Source of the DNA: Ignatzschineria ureiclastica
GTDB lineage: Bacteria > Pseudomonadota > Gammaproteobacteria > Cardiobacteriales > Wohlfahrtiimonadaceae
Length of the DNA stretch: 64,000 nt
Direction: 5' to 3'
NCBI RefSeq assembly: GCF_003121845.1
Contig: NZ_QEWQ01000001.1
Location: 614,381 to 678,380, forward strand
Each line of letters opens with the position of its first letter. The stretch's first letter is position 1. The translations under genes were made by a program, and so were the position numbers. This document shows, in pieces, positions 27,386-37,174 of this stretch. Under the pieces are notes generated by a model that was not told the DNA's origin, ran no database searches, and saw only the letters and a program-made list of their open reading frames with translations.

Positions 27386-27691
27386 GAACGACTCCTAACT
27401 TTTTATATCACTGTTTCACAGGAATCGTAGTTTACTATATCAATAAACGTAAATAATAGTATTTTTTGTTAAAAAAGTTGTAGCATCGCGTAATAGATTG
27501 TTTTAAATTGATATTTTTCAGTTATTAAAGTCATACCTTTTTCTAAAAAGCCGCATGCTGCTTTAGATCATTTTCAATAAGTTATACACATAAAAAATTC
27601 CACCAAAATTATTGGTGGAATGAGAATGCATATATATGTGTGTGTATATGCGTATTACTTATAATAACTAATCTTTCACAAAAGATCGAGA
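27386..27691. other. 306-bp gap between prfC and the barrel gene
   Basis: Both neighbours are on the minus strand. The right part holds the prfC terminator (27592-27621). The left part should hold the barrel promoter; TTTACG and TACGAT 18 bases apart just before the gene are a possible but weak pair. No gene is seen. Confidence 0.45.
27592..27621 (-). terminator. Terminator of prfC
   Basis: ATTCCACCAA and TTGGTGGAAT form a perfect 10-bp stem with a 5-base loop. TTTTTT follows on the minus strand, about 70 bp after the prfC stop. Confidence 0.85.
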
Positions 27692-29281
27692 CTACCCATG
27701 AATCTCTCTAAAGGCATCAAAACTAATATCAGGATAACGTTCTTGCGCTAAGTGTAGATTTACGCGAGTTGGTGCAATATAGACATATTCACCATGATGA
27801 TCTACGGCTAAGTTATCTTCAGCTTTACGCTTAAATTCATCAAATTTCTTCGGATCTTTAGAATGTACCCAACGTGCTGTGGAAACATCTACATGTTCGA
27901 AGATACAATCGACGTTATATTCAATTTTCAAACGATGTGCTACAACATCAAATTGTAGTACCCCTACAGCCCCAATGATTAAGTCATTATTCCGTAAAGG
28001 TTTGAAGAGCTGCGTTGCTCCCTCTTCACAGAGCTGCTCGAGTCCTCGTTCTAAATGCTTCATCTTAAGTGGATCCCGTAAACGTGCCCGGCGGAAGAGC
28101 TCTGGTGCAAAATCAGGAATGCCTTTAAAGCTCAGCTCTTCACCCTCTGTAAAGGTATCACCAATCCGAATTGTACCATGATTATAGATCCCAATAATAT
28201 CACCGGCATAAGCTTCATCTAAATGTCCCCGATCAGAGGCCATAAAGGTCAAAGCTTCAGGAATCCGGATATTTTTACCGATACGCACATGTCGAGCCGT
28301 CATTCCCGGTGTATATTTACCAGAACAGACTCGCATAAAAGCGATGCGGTCACGATGCCGCGGATCCATATTTGCTTGAATCTTAAAAATAAAGCCTGTT
28401 AAAGGCTCTTCATCAGCCATCACTTCTCGAGTTAAAGTGGCTTGCTTACGCGGTGCCGGTGCGATCTCTACAAACCCATCGAGCATCTCTTGCACACCAA
28501 AGTTAGTAATCGCAGAACCAAAATAGACCGGCGTTAAACGCCCTTCGAGATACTCATTCAAATCAAACTCATGACTGGCAACGCGTACTAATTCAACCTC
28601 TTCACGAAAAGCATTCGCACGATCTTCCCCTAAAACCTCATCAAGTTCAGGGCTATTCAATCCTTTGACAATACGCCCTTTACTTTTAGTCCCCCGTTCA
28701 GTGGCATCATAGAGGTGAATATAATCCTCGAGAATATGATAAACCCCTTTAAGATCCCGCCCCATACCGATCGGCCAAGTCACTGGCGCACAATTGATCT
28801 TTAAAACATCTTCCACTTCATCAAGTAGATCGATCGGCTCTTTACCATCTCTGTCTAATTTATTAATAAAAGTGATAATCGGTGTATCCCGTAGGCGACA
28901 AACATTCATCAGTTTGATCGTCTGCTCTTCAACCCCGTTAGCACAATCGATCATCATGAGCGCTGAGTCCACCGCCGTCAAGGTACGATAGGTATCTTCT
29001 GAGAAGTCTTGATGCCCTGGCGTATCCAGTAGGTTAATCATACAATCACGATAAGGAAACTGCATGACAGATGAAGTCACCGAGATCCCACGTTGCTGCT
29101 CTAGCTCCATCCAGTCAGAGGTGGCATGACGGGCAGCTTTACGACCTTTCACCGAGCCGGCAAGATTAATCGCGCCTCCAAATAAGAGAAGCTTCTCTGT
29201 CATAGTGGTTTTACCCGCATCCGGGTGGGCAATAATGGCAAATGTCCGGCGACGGGCCACTTCTTTCGCTAGTTTACTCAT
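27692..29281 (-). CDS. prfC: Peptide chain release factor 3
   Basis: Translational GTPase that recycles RF1 and RF2 after termination. The G domain is complete: [20 protein letters not shown] near residue 18 (P-loop), the [12 protein letters not shown] switch, [18 protein letters not shown] near 88 and [10 protein letters not shown] near 141. The C-terminal domains are those of RF3 (for example [20 protein letters not shown] near 420) rather than EF-G. The 529-residue length is standard. It is a single gene, divergent from the universal stress protein gene. Confidence 0.97.
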   Translation of the reverse strand: MSKLAKEVARRRTFAIIAHPDAGKTTMTEKLLLFGGAINLAGSVKGRKAARHATSDWMELEQQRGISVTSSVMQFPYRDCMINLLDTPGHQDFSEDTYRTLTAVDSALMMIDCANGVEEQTIKLMNVCRLRDTPIITFINKLDRDGKEPIDLLDEVEDVLKINCAPVTWPIGMGRDLKGVYHILEDYIHLYDATERGTKSKGRIVKGLNSPELDEVLGEDRANAFREEVELVRVASHEFDLNEYLEGRLTPVYFGSAITNFGVQEMLDGFVEIAPAPRKQATLTREVMADEEPLTGFIFKIQANMDPRHRDRIAFMRVCSGKYTPGMTARHVRIGKNIRIPEALTFMASDRGHLDEAYAGDIIGIYNHGTIRIGDTFTEGEELSFKGIPDFAPELFRRARLRDPLKMKHLERGLEQLCEEGATQLFKPLRNNDLIIGAVGVLQFDVVAHRLKIEYNVDCIFEHVDVSTARWVHSKDPKKFDEFKRKAEDNLAVDHHGEYVYIAPTRVNLHLAQERYPDISFDAFREIHG

Positions 29282-29510
29282 GTTGATTCGCTCTACTTAA
29301 CGCTAAGATGATACTTCAATGTACCATTGAAAATACTTATAAATTTAGAGTTGGTATTGTACACGTTTTTTGACATCAAGTGGTTTTTTCCCCTGATTAG
29401 AATTGCTAAATTCGTCATCTCTTGCTATAACAAACAGAGATATAACTCGATTTAATTCTTATTATAAAGACTCGAGTAATTCATACTTTTATCATTGCAG
29501 GAGAGCAAAA

Positions 29511-29951
29511 ATGTCTGAAACTGAATATCAACATATTCTTGTCGCAGTAGATCAATCTCACGATGCGGAGAAAGTGGGTCGACAAGCATTAGTTGTGGCG
29601 AAACGCAACCATGCCAAAATTACCCTTCTCAATATTTTGGAAGGTATCAGTATTAGCGCAGGTTATGAGTTAATGCCGATTATTCCACAAGTCTCTGACA
29701 GTGAAATTATTGCTGAAGCTAAGAAATCAATGCGTGAACTCTCAATGAAATTAGGGATTCCTGATGCAGATACCATGGTTATTTCAGCGCTTTCAACGAA
29801 AGAAGGGATTCTACGAGCAGCCGAAGAGCTTAAAGCTGATCTGCTCGTGATTGGCTCTCATACCCGTTCAGGATTAGGTGTGCTTCTCGGCTCAACATCA
29901 GGTGCAATTATCAATGATTCACCTTGCGATATCCTAACGGTTAAAGTGTAA
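29511..29951 (+). CDS. Universal stress protein (UspA family)
   Basis: Small cytoplasmic nucleotide-binding stress protein. From the ATG at 29511, which has AGGAG upstream, it is 146 residues. It has HILVAVDQSHDAEKVGRQALVVAK at the start and the C-terminal nucleotide loop DLLVIGSHTRSGLGVLLGSTSGAIINDSPCDILTVKV with the G-x2-G-x(n)-G-S pattern. The upstream in-frame extension has no family match. A strong terminator follows. The trigger of its expression cannot be seen. Confidence 0.9.
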   Translation: MSETEYQHILVAVDQSHDAEKVGRQALVVAKRNHAKITLLNILEGISISAGYELMPIIPQVSDSEIIAEAKKSMRELSMKLGIPDADTMVISALSTKEGILRAAEELKADLLVIGSHTRSGLGVLLGSTSGAIINDSPCDILTVKV

Positions 29952-29995
29952 TTCATCGCTCATCAATAACAGAATAATTAAGTAAGAATCAAATA

Positions 29996-30027
29996 AGCCC
30001 TGCATCGAATAATGCAGGGCTTTTTTC
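29996..30027 (+). terminator. Terminator of the universal stress protein gene
   Basis: AGCCCTGCAT and ATGCAGGGCT form a perfect 10-bp stem with a six-base loop, followed by a T-run. Confidence 0.9.
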
Positions 30028-30146
30028 TATTACCCCCCATATCTATTATTCCCCCATAAAAAATTCCCTAGATCATAACAATCTAGGGAATCTATTTTTT
30101 CATCATCCACTTTATCCCTGCTTACAGAGCTAAAGTCTTTGAATTT

Positions 30147-33100
30147 TTATGAATCTGCTTTTGCAAGCTTCGTTGATTGATCCTCTGATTTTGATGAAGG
30201 ATCATGATCATCTTTCGGATTAGCCGCTTTTCCCTCTTTATTCAAGAGTAAGAAGAATACTGGCGTGAAGAGTAATACTAATAATGTACCCCCAATCATA
30301 CCGCCGACAACGACCTGACCCACAACGTTCTGTGCACCAGAACCTGCCCCTGCTGAAATCGCAAGAGGTAATACCCCGAAGCCGAATGCGAGTGAGGTCA
30401 TGACAATCGGACGTAGACGTTCTTGAGCTGCTCGAATTGCCGCTTGCATCGCGGTCATACCTGTATGCATCAGATCACGCGCAAACTCAACAATCAGGAT
30501 CGCATTTTTAGAAGTCAGACCAATGGTAGTCAACATCCCTACTTGGAAGTAAACGTCATTCTCAATTCCCATTAAGCGCGCGGTAATCACAGACCCTACA
30601 ACCCCTACAGGAATTGTTAAGAGTACAGAGATAGGTACTTTCCAAGATTCATACAGCGCCGCTAAGCTTAAGAAGATCACGAAAACGGAAATTAACAGTA
30701 ATGATGTTTGTGAATTCCCTGCCTGACGCTCTTCATATGAAGTATCGGTCCAAGCTACTGAAATCCCCTGTGGTAAATGCTCATTGACGATCTGCTCAAT
30801 CGCATTCATCGCATCCCCAGTACTTTTACCAGCAGCGGCATTAATTGAAAGTGGGAATGATGCAAAACCATCAAAACGATTCAACTGTGGTGGACCATAC
30901 GACCAGCGGCCTGTTGCAAATGCACTAAAGGGTACCATTTCCCCTTTCGCATTACGAACATACCAACGTTGGAAATCCTCTGGCATCATACGATAAGGTG
31001 CATCGGCTTTAACCTGAACATGTTTAATACGGCCACGATCAATAAAGTCATTAACATAAGATCCGCCCCAAGCAATGGAGAGCGCTTGGTTAATATCACC
31101 AATTGAGACTTGTAATGCTTGGGCTTTTTCACGATCAATATCCACATGATATTGCCCAGTATCAAACTGACCACCTGGACGTAGGGTTGCCATATCTAAA
31201 TCTGGACTTTGTGCCGCGAGCCCCATGAATTTCATTACAGAATTCATTAAAGCATCATGCCCTAAACCAATCGTATCTTGTAATTGGAAGCTAACACCTG
31301 TCGCTGTTCCCAGTTCAATAATCGGCGGTGGACTAAAGACGAAGATCTGTGCTTCTGGCACTGTTGCCGTATATTTTTGAACACGCTCCATCAATGCTGG
31401 AATTGAATCATATTCTGATCCTCGCTCTTCCCAAGGTTTCAGCTTAATAAAGAACATCCCTTGTTCAGAGCCTTGCCCTGAGAAGCTAAAACCTGCAACC
31501 GTCATGACTGAGTCAACTGTACTAGTCTCTTCTTTAAGTAGGTAATCTGTAATCTGTTCTAGCGGGATTTCTGTCTGATTCAGCGATGTACCATTAGGGT
31601 TAATGGTCATACCAATAAGCATCCCCTGATCTTCATCGGGTAAGAAGCTTTTGGGTAACTGCATAAATTGATGCCCAATAATCGCTAAACCAATGAGTAA
31701 TACTACTACATACATAAAAGGATGCTTTAGAACCTTGGTTATCCCAGCAGTATAAGTATTACTAACTTTATCAAAACCGATATTAAAGTATTTCACAATC
31801 CAGGCGATAACCGCTAATACTGGTGCGAAGAGTTTATTTAAAAAGCGTCCAATCGCTGTTTTGGGCTCTTTCTTCTCTTCATGATCCCGCAGTAAAGTAG
31901 CACACATTGCCGGCGTAAAGATAATCGCCACAAGTACAGATAACAACATCGCCGTGATAATCGTGACAGAGAACTGACGATAGATCACCCCAGATGCGCC
32001 ACCTAAGAATGCCATAGGCACGAATACTGCCGACAACACAACCCCGATACCAATTAAGGCGCCGGTAATTTGATCCATGGATTTACGAGTTGCTTCTAAT
32101 GGTGAAAGCTTCTCTTCTTCCATAATCCGCTCAACGTTTTCAACAACCACGATCGCATCATCAACGAGAAGTCCGATTGCCAATACTAAAGCAAAGAGTG
32201 TCAAGGTATTGAGATTAAAGCCTAACGCATTTAACACAATCATCGTTCCCGCTAAAACATACGGAATAGCTAACATTGGAATCAATGTTGCCCGAATATT
32301 TTTAAGGAATAAGAAGACGATAATAAATACAAGGCCAATCGCTTCAATCAAAGTATGCTCAACACTCGCTACCGAATATTCAACGAATGGTGTCGTATCA
32401 TAAGGGAATGTATAAGCCATCCCTGTTGGAAGATCTTTCTCGATTCCTTTGAGATACGCTTTTACAGTATTTGCGGTATCAAGTGCATTTGCTCCTGATG
32501 ATAAGCTGATTGCAACACCCGCTGCCGGTTGATTATTATATTTAGAGCTTACAGATTCTGATTCTGGCGAAAGCTCAACTCGTGCAACATCTGCAAGTAA
32601 AACCTCACTCCCATCTTCATTCACACGAAGCTGAATAGCCTTGAACTCTTCAGGGCTTTGTAATAGTGATTGAGAAGTAACGGTATAACTGATCAACTGA
32701 TCCTTAACACCTGGCATCGCCCCAAGGCTACCTAACGTTGCTTGTGAGTTTTGCTCCTTGATTGCCGCAACAACATCCACCGGCGTCATATCGTACTTAT
32801 AGAGTTTCATTGGATCAAGCCAGATATTCATCGCATAACTTGAGCCGAAGAATTGAATCTCCCCAACCCCTTGTAAACGACTCATCTGATCTTGTAATGT
32901 CGAGGAGATATAATCCCCGATATCCCCTGACGACATCGTGCCATCTGGAGAGTAGAATGCAACCACCATCAAGAATGAACTACTTGATTTGGCAATCGTA
33001 ACCCCTTGTTGCTGTACCGCTTGCGGTAGCTTACTCAGGGCTTGTTGGATCTTGTTCTGCACCTGAACCTGTGCTAAATCAGGATCAACACCTTGGTTAA

Positions 33101-33380
33101 ATGTAACTGTAATCTGGAAAGTGCCTGAACTTGAGCTTGAAGAACTCATATAACGGAAACCATCAAGCCCACTGATACTCTGCTCAATAACCTGCGTTAC
33201 ACTCTCTTCGACAGTCTGTGCACTTGCCCCTGGATAAACCCCCGAGATACTAATCTGCGGCGGTGCAATTGGCGGATATTGAGATACAGCCATGTTTTTG
33301 ACCACTAAGAGGCCAATAAACATCGTCAATATCGCAAGCACCCACGCAAAAATAGGTCGGTCTATAAAAAATCGTGCCAT
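30147..33380 (-). CDS. RND multidrug efflux pump, inner-membrane permease (AcrB/MexB type)
   Basis: Proton-driven trimeric drug exporter of the HAE1 group. The 1077-residue product begins MARFFIDRPIFAWVLAI and contains GVYPGASAQTVEESVTQVIEQ. The proton-relay aspartates are in AIGLLVDDAIVVVENVERIMEE near residue 405, and the partner lysine is in LTSKNAILIVEFARDL near 950. It has twelve helices and two large periplasmic loops. The C-terminus is a charged tail. It is 70 bp downstream of the adaptor gene. No TolC-type channel gene is present here, so it must use one from elsewhere. Confidence 0.95.
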   Translation of the reverse strand: MARFFIDRPIFAWVLAILTMFIGLLVVKNMAVSQYPPIAPPQISISGVYPGASAQTVEESVTQVIEQSISGLDGFRYMSSSSSSSGTFQITVTFNQGVDPDLAQVQVQNKIQQALSKLPQAVQQQGVTIAKSSSSFLMVVAFYSPDGTMSSGDIGDYISSTLQDQMSRLQGVGEIQFFGSSYAMNIWLDPMKLYKYDMTPVDVVAAIKEQNSQATLGSLGAMPGVKDQLISYTVTSQSLLQSPEEFKAIQLRVNEDGSEVLLADVARVELSPESESVSSKYNNQPAAGVAISLSSGANALDTANTVKAYLKGIEKDLPTGMAYTFPYDTTPFVEYSVASVEHTLIEAIGLVFIIVFLFLKNIRATLIPMLAIPYVLAGTMIVLNALGFNLNTLTLFALVLAIGLLVDDAIVVVENVERIMEEEKLSPLEATRKSMDQITGALIGIGVVLSAVFVPMAFLGGASGVIYRQFSVTIITAMLLSVLVAIIFTPAMCATLLRDHEEKKEPKTAIGRFLNKLFAPVLAVIAWIVKYFNIGFDKVSNTYTAGITKVLKHPFMYVVVLLIGLAIIGHQFMQLPKSFLPDEDQGMLIGMTINPNGTSLNQTEIPLEQITDYLLKEETSTVDSVMTVAGFSFSGQGSEQGMFFIKLKPWEERGSEYDSIPALMERVQKYTATVPEAQIFVFSPPPIIELGTATGVSFQLQDTIGLGHDALMNSVMKFMGLAAQSPDLDMATLRPGGQFDTGQYHVDIDREKAQALQVSIGDINQALSIAWGGSYVNDFIDRGRIKHVQVKADAPYRMMPEDFQRWYVRNAKGEMVPFSAFATGRWSYGPPQLNRFDGFASFPLSINAAAGKSTGDAMNAIEQIVNEHLPQGISVAWTDTSYEERQAGNSQTSLLLISVFVIFLSLAALYESWKVPISVLLTIPVGVVGSVITARLMGIENDVYFQVGMLTTIGLTSKNAILIVEFARDLMHTGMTAMQAAIRAAQERLRPIVMTSLAFGFGVLPLAISAGAGSGAQNVVGQVVVGGMIGGTLLVLLFTPVFFLLLNKEGKAANPKDDHDPSSKSEDQSTKLAKADS

Positions 33381-33450
33381 ATTATTTATTTAAATCCTTT
33401 CATTGATAACGATGGAATAAGTGTTTTGTCATAATTTACAATTCAACGTC

Positions 33451-34656
33451 TTACTGAATTGTTAAATTATCTTCAATCACATCAACCACCACATCTTTAC
33501 CACCGCTACGTTGTAATGCTGATTGCACAGTTTGCAATCCTTTCACTACAACACGCTCACCTTCTTGTAAGCCACTGGCAATGACCCAATCTTGTTCGTA
33601 TGCCCGAGAAATTTGCACAGGACGCATATGTGCGACATTATTCTCATCTACTACAATCACCGTACTCACACCCCCTGGGCCTTGAGTGACGGCCTTTTGT
33701 GAAACCACTAAAGCACCTTTCTCAATCCCTTGCTGTACGACTGTACGTACAAACATTCCTGGAAGCAGACTGCCATCGTTCTCAAATTGCGCTTGTAGGA
33801 AGATCGAACCGGTTGTTGGATCAACTGTCAAGTCAGAGAACTTAATGTGCCCCACTTTGTCGTAAAGCGTACCATCTTCAAGATAGATACGGACTAAGTG
33901 GCCATCTTCCCATTCACCCGTTTCCAAATTTTGCACTTGCGTAGGCGTATAAACACCTGACATCACTTTTTTGCGAACTTCTGCATATTCTGCTGATGAG
34001 TAAGTGATATTTACTTTCATCGGATTAAGCACTTGAATAACAGCCATTTCATTCGTCTGCCCGGGTGACACTAAAGCCCCTTGGGTAAAGTTAGTCCGAC
34101 CAATTTGACCTGAAATCGGTGCTTCCATTTGGGTATAATCCAAATTAATTTTAGCATTCGTCACTTGCGCTTCTGCACCGATCACCTCGGCATTTGCTTG
34201 CATTAAAGCTGCATTAGCATCATCAACATCTTGTTGACTTACCGCTTTAGATTGCTTTAAGGCATTTAAACGATCTGCTTTCAATTTTGCAGCATTTTGA
34301 TTTGCTTTTGCCCGCTCTAAGGTTGCATTAGCTTGTAATAGACTCGCTTGATAAACAGCAGGATCGATCTGATAAAGCTGATCCCCTTCATTAACAAAAC
34401 TCCCTTCTGTGAAATTCACTGAGAGAATAATGCCACCCACTTGTGGTCGAACTTGTGCAATAACAGAAGCTTCTGTACGACCTGGTAGCTCAGTTTCTAC
34501 TGTAATATTTTTACGTTCAACTTCTTGAATCACTGCCTGCGGTGCCGGTGCTTGAGTCGGGCCACTGGCCTCCTCGCTACATGCAGCGACTAGCAGACCT
34601 AAACCCACTATCCCTATAATATTCCTAACATATTGCAAATGACTATGCTTTCTCAT
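33451..34656 (-). CDS. RND efflux periplasmic adaptor (membrane fusion lipoprotein)
   Basis: AcrA/MexA-type adaptor linking the permease to an outer-membrane channel. The N-terminus has a signal peptide with the lipobox LLVAACSEE, so it should be a lipoprotein. VETELPGRTEASVIAQVRPQVGGIILSVNFTEGSFVNEGDQLYQID is the conserved lipoyl/barrel region. A coiled-coil hairpin follows (about residues 100-165, Ala/Gln/Asn-rich), then the second lipoyl half DYTQMEAPISGQIGRTNFTQGALV. I prefer the second ATG (34654-34656), five bases after GAGAG; the first is four codons upstream. It lies in an operon with marR and the permease. Confidence 0.93.
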   Translation of the reverse strand: MRKHSHLQYVRNIIGIVGLGLLVAACSEEASGPTQAPAPQAVIQEVERKNITVETELPGRTEASVIAQVRPQVGGIILSVNFTEGSFVNEGDQLYQIDPAVYQASLLQANATLERAKANQNAAKLKADRLNALKQSKAVSQQDVDDANAALMQANAEVIGAEAQVTNAKINLDYTQMEAPISGQIGRTNFTQGALVSPGQTNEMAVIQVLNPMKVNITYSSAEYAEVRKKVMSGVYTPTQVQNLETGEWEDGHLVRIYLEDGTLYDKVGHIKFSDLTVDPTTGSIFLQAQFENDGSLLPGMFVRTVVQQGIEKGALVVSQKAVTQGPGGVSTVIVVDENNVAHMRPVQISRAYEQDWVIASGLQEGERVVVKGLQTVQSALQRSGGKDVVVDVIEDNLTIQ

Positions 34657-34786
34657 CTTTTCTCTCATCTATTGATTTGTTATTAAATAACTCAAGTGCT
34701 GTCACCCATTCCATGAGCTCCAATCACTTGTTACTAACCCACTGTTACATATCTATAAATTAGTTTTGTTACTCTATATTGCTTGA

Positions 34787-35278
34787 CTATTTTGCTTTAC
34801 TATTTTTATTTAAACTGACTTGATTGAGCGCTTCATCTAATTCCCTAATAGATATTAATAAGCGCTCTGCTGTCTCCATACCAACGATTTCAGCAACATC
34901 GTGCAACCACTGCCCATAGACTTTCACCCGTAATTCATCATAATAAGCCCGCCCTTTCTCAGTCACCTGATAAAGTGGCGAACGTTTATTGTGGGGATTG
35001 TCAATCGCTTCAATACATTCATTCTCTAATAAAAGACAGATCTGTCGCTGCACCGCTTGCCTCGAAGTCGAACGCAATTGTGCAATCTGCGGAACCGTCA
35101 ATGGTTCTGGTTCACAATGAATAATTGAAAGAATCGTCCAACATGAGTGAGTAATTTCGCTTTGCGAACTCATCAAGAGATCTTCACTAATACGGTGCAA
35201 TTTAGACAAGAGCGTAAACATCTCTTGAAACATCGATACGAATAGCTGCTTTTGGGGATTTTCTCTATTTTTACTCAT
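34787..35278 (-). CDS. MarR-family transcriptional regulator of the efflux operon
   Basis: Winged-helix repressor of 163 residues when started at the ATG at 35276-35278 (MSKNRENPQKQLF). The wHTH region PLTVPQIAQLRSTSRQAVQRQICLLLENECIEAIDNPHNKRSPLYQVTEKG (about residues 75-125) has the recognition helix and the wing with the conserved D-x-R/K-x-R-type turn. Amphipathic helices at both ends provide dimerisation. It is the first gene before adaptor and permease. A perfect palindrome lies in its own promoter, so autoregulation and control of the pump are likely. Its inducing ligand is unknown. Confidence 0.88.
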   Translation of the reverse strand: MSKNRENPQKQLFVSMFQEMFTLLSKLHRISEDLLMSSQSEITHSCWTILSIIHCEPEPLTVPQIAQLRSTSRQAVQRQICLLLENECIEAIDNPHNKRSPLYQVTEKGRAYYDELRVKVYGQWLHDVAEIVGMETAERLLISIRELDEALNQVSLNKNSKAK

Positions 35279-35315
35279 GATTTTCTTTCGGACAGGGATA
35301 AAACAACGCTCATAA

Positions 35316-35344
35316 ATAGTAAATCTTGACAACAAAGTTGTCAA
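35316..35344 (-). promoter_or_regulatory. marR-efflux promoter with overlapping palindromic operator
   Basis: On the minus strand a consensus TTGACA (35344-35339) is followed, after exactly 17 bases, by TACTAT (35321-35316) as -10. TTGACAACAAAGTTGTCAA (35326-35344) is a perfect 8-3-8 inverted repeat that includes the -35 box and fills the spacer, the classical place for a MarR repressor. The predicted leader is about 30 nt. Confidence 0.7.
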
Positions 35345-35603
35345 TAGCGAGTCTCTATTAACCGATGTAAAAAATCTTATATTTTAAATGCTTATTGTAA
35401 ACCCTATACTGCAAAGCCTCATTCTTGATAACTAAAGAAGTAACAATAGCCAGCTATCTCTTTGATTATTTTTAATAAGATAGATCATTATGTTACCAAT
35501 TATCCGATAAAAATAGGTAACCTTTACGACAATTTTCTTGTCATAAAAATCAAATTACAGAGATTTATTCTAAAGAGTAGGCGGAAAAAGAAATATGAAC
35601 AGA

Positions 35604-35778
35604 TATAGTAAATTGGGTTTAATAAAAATGCTTTTTATGTCGCTAGCGTAGAACTTTAAAAGAACATCAAATCGCACTAAACAACACTTACAAAATGCCA
35701 GATAGAATAGCTTTCTTACTTCTTTCAACTGATGCGCCGGCATTTGAATAATGCCTACTTTGAACCGATATTACTATA
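35604..35778 (+). repeat. TATAGTAA-family repeat, copy 5 (175 bp long form)
   Basis: Runs from TATAGTAAATTGGGTTTAAT to GAACCGATATTACTATA. It is somewhat diverged in the left third but has the same length as the other long copies. Its right end touches the terminator stem of the ccm operon. Confidence 0.8.
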
Positions 35779-35822
35779 AGAGCCTAAGAGAAATGATATA
35801 GGATGATTTCTCTTAGGCTCTT
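35778..35822 (-). terminator. Long hairpin downstream of ccmB
   Basis: AAGAGCCTAAGAGAAAT and its exact complement form a 17-bp perfect stem with an 11-base loop, 41 bp after the ccmB stop. On the minus strand the stem is followed by ATAGTAATATCGG of a repeat copy instead of a T-run. Confidence 0.65.
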
Positions 35823-35862
35823 AAATAGATTGATCCCGAATAAAGGGCTATTAGGAAATCGA

Positions 35863-36534
35863 CTAATCTAAGCTCATTTTAATGGCAAAAGCTGTCACAA
35901 TCGGCACAAGGAGCAGCGCTACGATATCTGCACCAGCAAAAATGAGCAACAGACTATTGAGTGAATGCCCTTCTTGTAAGCGATAGATGAGCTGAACCCC
36001 CACTAATAGAATGGGCACATAGAGCGGTAATGTAATAATGCTGAGTAGTAAACCGGCCTGCCGTAAGCCCACAATAAGCGCTACACACATCGCGCCAATA
36101 AAACTCAATAGTGGCGTCCCCAATAACAGAATCAGCGCAACGGAAAAAGACTCGGTAATAGTAAAACCGAGCATCACACTTAATATCGGCGAAAAGAGAA
36201 CTAGCGGCAAACCTGTTAATAACCAATGGGCAATAATTTTGCCGAGAATAATGCCATACAGTGGCGAACCACTAATCACCATCTGTTCAAGTGAGCCATC
36301 TTCAAAATCGTGTTTAAAGACACGATCTAATACTAAAATAGTGGAAAGAAGTGCCGCAATCCAGAGAATTGCCGGCGATGCGGTATGTAATACTTTCTGA
36401 TTTTCAAGCCCAAGCCCAAGGGGAAAGAGGGTAATAATAATCAGAAAAAAGAGTAACGGCATCAAAATTTCAGAACGATTACGCATCCCGATTCGAAGAT
36501 CCCGCATTAATACCCCGAATAATCCGCTAAACAT
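35863..36534 (-). CDS. ccmB: Heme exporter membrane subunit CcmB
   Basis: Six-helix membrane subunit of the CcmABCD complex, which releases holo-CcmE in System I cytochrome c maturation. Using the ATG at 36532-36534 (MFSGLFGVLMRDLRIGMRN) gives 223 residues, the usual length. Typical blocks are the RDLRIGMRNRSEILMPLLFF start and the loop LDRVFKHDFEDGSLEQMVISG near residue 69. The start overlaps the ccmA stop by 8 bp. The frame continues 28 codons upstream, but that part is the ccmA end read in another frame. Confidence 0.93.
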   Translation of the reverse strand: MFSGLFGVLMRDLRIGMRNRSEILMPLLFFLIIITLFPLGLGLENQKVLHTASPAILWIAALLSTILVLDRVFKHDFEDGSLEQMVISGSPLYGIILGKIIAHWLLTGLPLVLFSPILSVMLGFTITESFSVALILLLGTPLLSFIGAMCVALIVGLRQAGLLLSIITLPLYVPILLVGVQLIYRLQEGHSLNSLLLIFAGADIVALLLVPIVTAFAIKMSLD

Positions 36535-37171
36535 TCGCTGTAAACCTCTCGATTGTGACCGTTTGCGTAAAAACATCTTCCGTCGGCGCTTGATGAGAGG
36601 TGAAAATAATCGCACCACCGACCTCGCAATGCGCTTTCATCTTCGCTTCTACTAGTGCAATAGAATCCACATCTAACGCCGTAAAAGGCTCATCGAGAAT
36701 CCAGAGTGTTGCTCGCTCTAGCCATAATCTAGCTAAAATCACGCGCCGTTTCTGACCTGCCGAAAAATAACGAACGGGGATAGATTCTAGCGGAAGTTCG
36801 AGCGTTGAGAATACTGTTTCAAATGCATTTCGGTCTAATTGAATTCCCCGTAAACGAGCCATAAATCGTAGATTCTCCCAAGCAGAGAGATCGAGATTAA
36901 GACTTAATGCATGCCCAACATATAGAAGGGGTCGATGATAATAGTGCAGTAATTCCCGGCGATCTTCCCCATTCAATAAAATCTGACCTTGATAGCGGGC
37001 ACTAATCCCGGCAAGCACCCGCAAAGAAGTGGTTTTACCGGCACCATTACGCCCTTTGAGATAGAGGGATTCTCCATTTCGCAGCGTAAAGCTATAGGGA
37101 TTAAAGATCGGACGATAATTACGCGTCACCACCAAATCCGATACCGCAAGTTCAAAGTCAGGCAATTGCAA
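36527..37171 (-). CDS. ccmA: Heme exporter ATP-binding subunit CcmA
   Basis: ABC ATPase of the CcmABCD complex. It has Walker A GRNGAGKTTSLRVLAG near residue 39, signature YFSAGQKRRVILARLWLE near 134 and Walker B TLWILDEPFTALD near 155, with the short CcmA length of 214 residues. The start appears to be TTG (37169-37171), placed six bases after GGAG at the end of ccmI; no ATG fits as well. Only three bases separate it from the ccmI stop, suggesting coupled but reduced translation. Confidence 0.93.
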   Translation of the reverse strand: MQLPDFELAVSDLVVTRNYRPIFNPYSFTLRNGESLYLKGRNGAGKTTSLRVLAGISARYQGQILLNGEDRRELLHYYHRPLLYVGHALSLNLDLSAWENLRFMARLRGIQLDRNAFETVFSTLELPLESIPVRYFSAGQKRRVILARLWLERATLWILDEPFTALDVDSIALVEAKMKAHCEVGGAIIFTSHQAPTEDVFTQTVTIERFTANV

Positions 37172-37174
37172 GAT

